Shown in pieces: positions 4,874 to 6,044 of a DNA stretch of 6,044 bases. The notes beneath the pieces were generated by a model. That model was given only the letters and a program-made list of their open reading frames with translations, searched no databases and was not told where the DNA came from. This DNA comes from Lawsonibacter sp. (GTDB taxonomy: Bacteria; Bacillota; Clostridia; Oscillospirales; Oscillospiraceae). Location of the stretch: assembly GCA_022798855.1 (NCBI GenBank), contig JAAWNI010000137.1, positions 1 through 6,044 on the forward strand, written 5' to 3'. Numbering within the stretch: position 1 is the first letter of the stretch; every line of letters begins with the position of its first letter. The position numbers and the translations under genes were made by a program.

Positions 4874-6044
4874 GGATTACAGAATCCCTCTCCCTGGCCC
4901 TGAAAAACATTGTCTCCAGCAAGGTCCGCACCCTGCTCACCATGCTGGGCATCATCATCGGCGTGGCGGCAGTGATTGTCATTGTGGGCCTGGGCAGCGG
5001 CCTGGAGCACTACATCGCCGACAGCTTCTCCAGCATGGGCACCAACACCCTCACCGTCACCGTCCAGTCCCGGGGGGCCACCCGGACCATGGAGGTGGAG
5101 GACATGTATGGGATCGTGGCCGAACACCCCCAGGAGCTGGAGCTGTGCTCCCCCACCGTGTCTATGATGGGCGGGGTGAAAATCGGGTCCAAAAGCACCT
5201 CCACCTCTGCCTCCGGGGTGAGCGAGGACTACAACAGCATTTACGGCTATACCGTGGCCCAGGGCCGGGGGCTGCAATACAGCGATATCGCCACCCGGGC
5301 CAAGGTGTGCGTGGTGGGGGCCTATGTGAATCAGGCCTATTTCGGCGGGAACGCCCTGGGCCAGACCCTGCGGGTGGGGGGCCAGTCCCTGGCCATCGTG
5401 GGGGTTATGGACCAGCGGGAGGACTCCATGAGCGAGGGCGGCAGCGACGACTGCCTCTACCTGCCCTACACCACCGCCGCCCGCCTGGGGGGCAGCCGGG
5501 TGTCCAGCTATGTGGTCACCATGGTGGACGAGAACCGCATGGCCCAGAGCAAGGCCGCCCTGGAGCGGGCGCTGACCGGATTTTTCGGCAGCGACGACTA
5601 CTATAATATCATCACCATGTCTGAGCTGGTGGACGCCATGACCGGGACCATCAACATTCTGGTGGGTGTGCTGGCGGGCATCGCCGCCATCTCCCTGGTG
5701 GTGGGGGGCATCGGGATCATGAATATCATGCTGGTGTCCGTCACCGAGCGCACCCGGGAGATCGGCGTGCGCAAGTCCCTGGGGGCCAAGGAGCGGACCA
5801 TTATGGAGCAGTTCGTCATCGAAGCGGCGGCCACCAGCGCCCTGGGGGGCGTTATCGGCATCGGCCTGGGCTGCCTCCTGTCGGCGGCGGCCACCGTGGC
5901 GGCGGCCCGCTTTCTGGGGGAGGCCCTCACCGTGGCCCCCACCCCCTTCGCCGTCCTGATGGCCTTCGGCATCTCGGCGGGCATCGGGGTGCTCTTCGGC
6001 TACCTCCCCGCCAAAAAGGCGGCGCGGCTCAACCCCATCGACGC
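4870..6044 (+). CDS. MacB/YknZ-like FtsX-family ABC permease (3' end cut by window)
   Basis: The gene opens with GTG at 4870, overlapping the ATPase stop as GTGA, and stays open to the window edge (391 full codons). The GTG is chosen because the first in-frame ATG (4942) would remove residues before the first membrane helix, and GGAGG lies just upstream (4862-4866, close at 3 nt, with a further AGAGGGGG before it). The protein has the MacB layout: helix about 22-43 (LLTMLGIIIGVAAVIVIVG), a large extracytoplasmic domain about 44-260 (MacB_PCD), then an FtsX domain with helices about 261-285, 318-345 and 359-381. Between the second and third lies the coupling motif SVTERTREIGVRKSLGA (290-306). 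It ends at LNPIDA, and relatives usually stop within about ten residues, so almost the whole protein is present. With the adaptor and ATPase it should form an export complex; family substrates include antimicrobial peptides, toxins, macrolides and lipids, and none can be assigned here. Confidence 0.93.
   Translation, partial: MRITESLSLALKNIVSSKVRTLLTMLGIIIGVAAVIVIVGLGSGLEHYIADSFSSMGTNTLTVTVQSRGATRTMEVEDMYGIVAEHPQELELCSPTVSMMGGVKIGSKSTSTSASGVSEDYNSIYGYTVAQGRGLQYSDIATRAKVCVVGAYVNQAYFGGNALGQTLRVGGQSLAIVGVMDQREDSMSEGGSDDCLYLPYTTAARLGGSRVSSYVVTMVDENRMAQSKAALERALTGFFGSDDYYNIITMSELVDAMTGTINILVGVLAGIAAISLVVGGIGIMNIMLVSVTERTREIGVRKSLGAKERTIMEQFVIEAAATSALGGVIGIGLGCLLSAAATVAAARFLGEALTVAPTPFAVLMAFGISAGIGVLFGYLPAKKAARLNPID

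Noticed and set aside
4405..5277. Long - strand open frame of 290 codons opposite the ATPase and permease
   Set aside because: It spans two well-supported genes in the opposite sense and shows no motif of its own.
5145..5606. + strand frame of 153 codons inside the permease
   Set aside because: It is an out-of-frame Arg/Gly/His-rich shadow; the permease frame carries the MacB and FtsX motifs across this region.

Overview
The window is GC-rich and is coded entirely on the + strand. It holds five genes in two adjacent transcription units: a two-component system (sensor kinase and OmpR-type regulator), then a MacAB/YknXYZ-like ABC export system (adaptor, ATPase, permease). The permease runs off the right edge with only its last few residues missing. 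GC-rich codon use, strong GGAGG-type ribosome binding sites, short intergenic repeats ending in GTAGGGGC/GCCCCTAC, and a MacA-like adaptor with no outer-membrane partner gene in view suggest a gut-type Clostridia of the Oscillospiraceae/Flavonifractor kind. That assignment is inference from style, not from a marker gene.

Layout. Positions 1-217 are non-coding: a palindromic repeat (about 1-66), then an AT-rich stretch with an 11-bp-periodic direct repeat and possible -10 hexamers. The kinase (218-1459) and regulator (1437-2129) overlap by 23 bp. Positions 2130-2421 are non-coding and hold, in order, a compound inverted-repeat element (2155-2269), a strong intrinsic terminator (2282-2320), three TTGTTT boxes spaced exactly 11 bp apart (2319-2346), and a candidate extended -10 (2378-2386). 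The adaptor (2422-4128), ATPase (4130-4873) and permease (4870 to beyond 6044) are packed with a 1-nt gap and then a 4-nt GTGA overlap, so they should be one operon.

How it probably works. The kinase senses an envelope signal and phosphorylates the regulator at Asp52. The regulator, whose family typically binds direct repeats with a period of about 11 bp, is a good candidate to bind the TTGTTT boxes and switch on the exporter, and perhaps to bind the AAAAATTT pair in front of its own operon. The exporter would move a substrate (antimicrobial peptide, toxin, lipid or drug; not determinable here) away from the membrane. The most unusual protein is the adaptor. It has two complete tandem lipoyl/beta-barrel modules, unusually short helical segments, and a Gly/Met-rich tail. 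All components belong to known families; the duplicated adaptor and the putative regulatory boxes are the points of interest.
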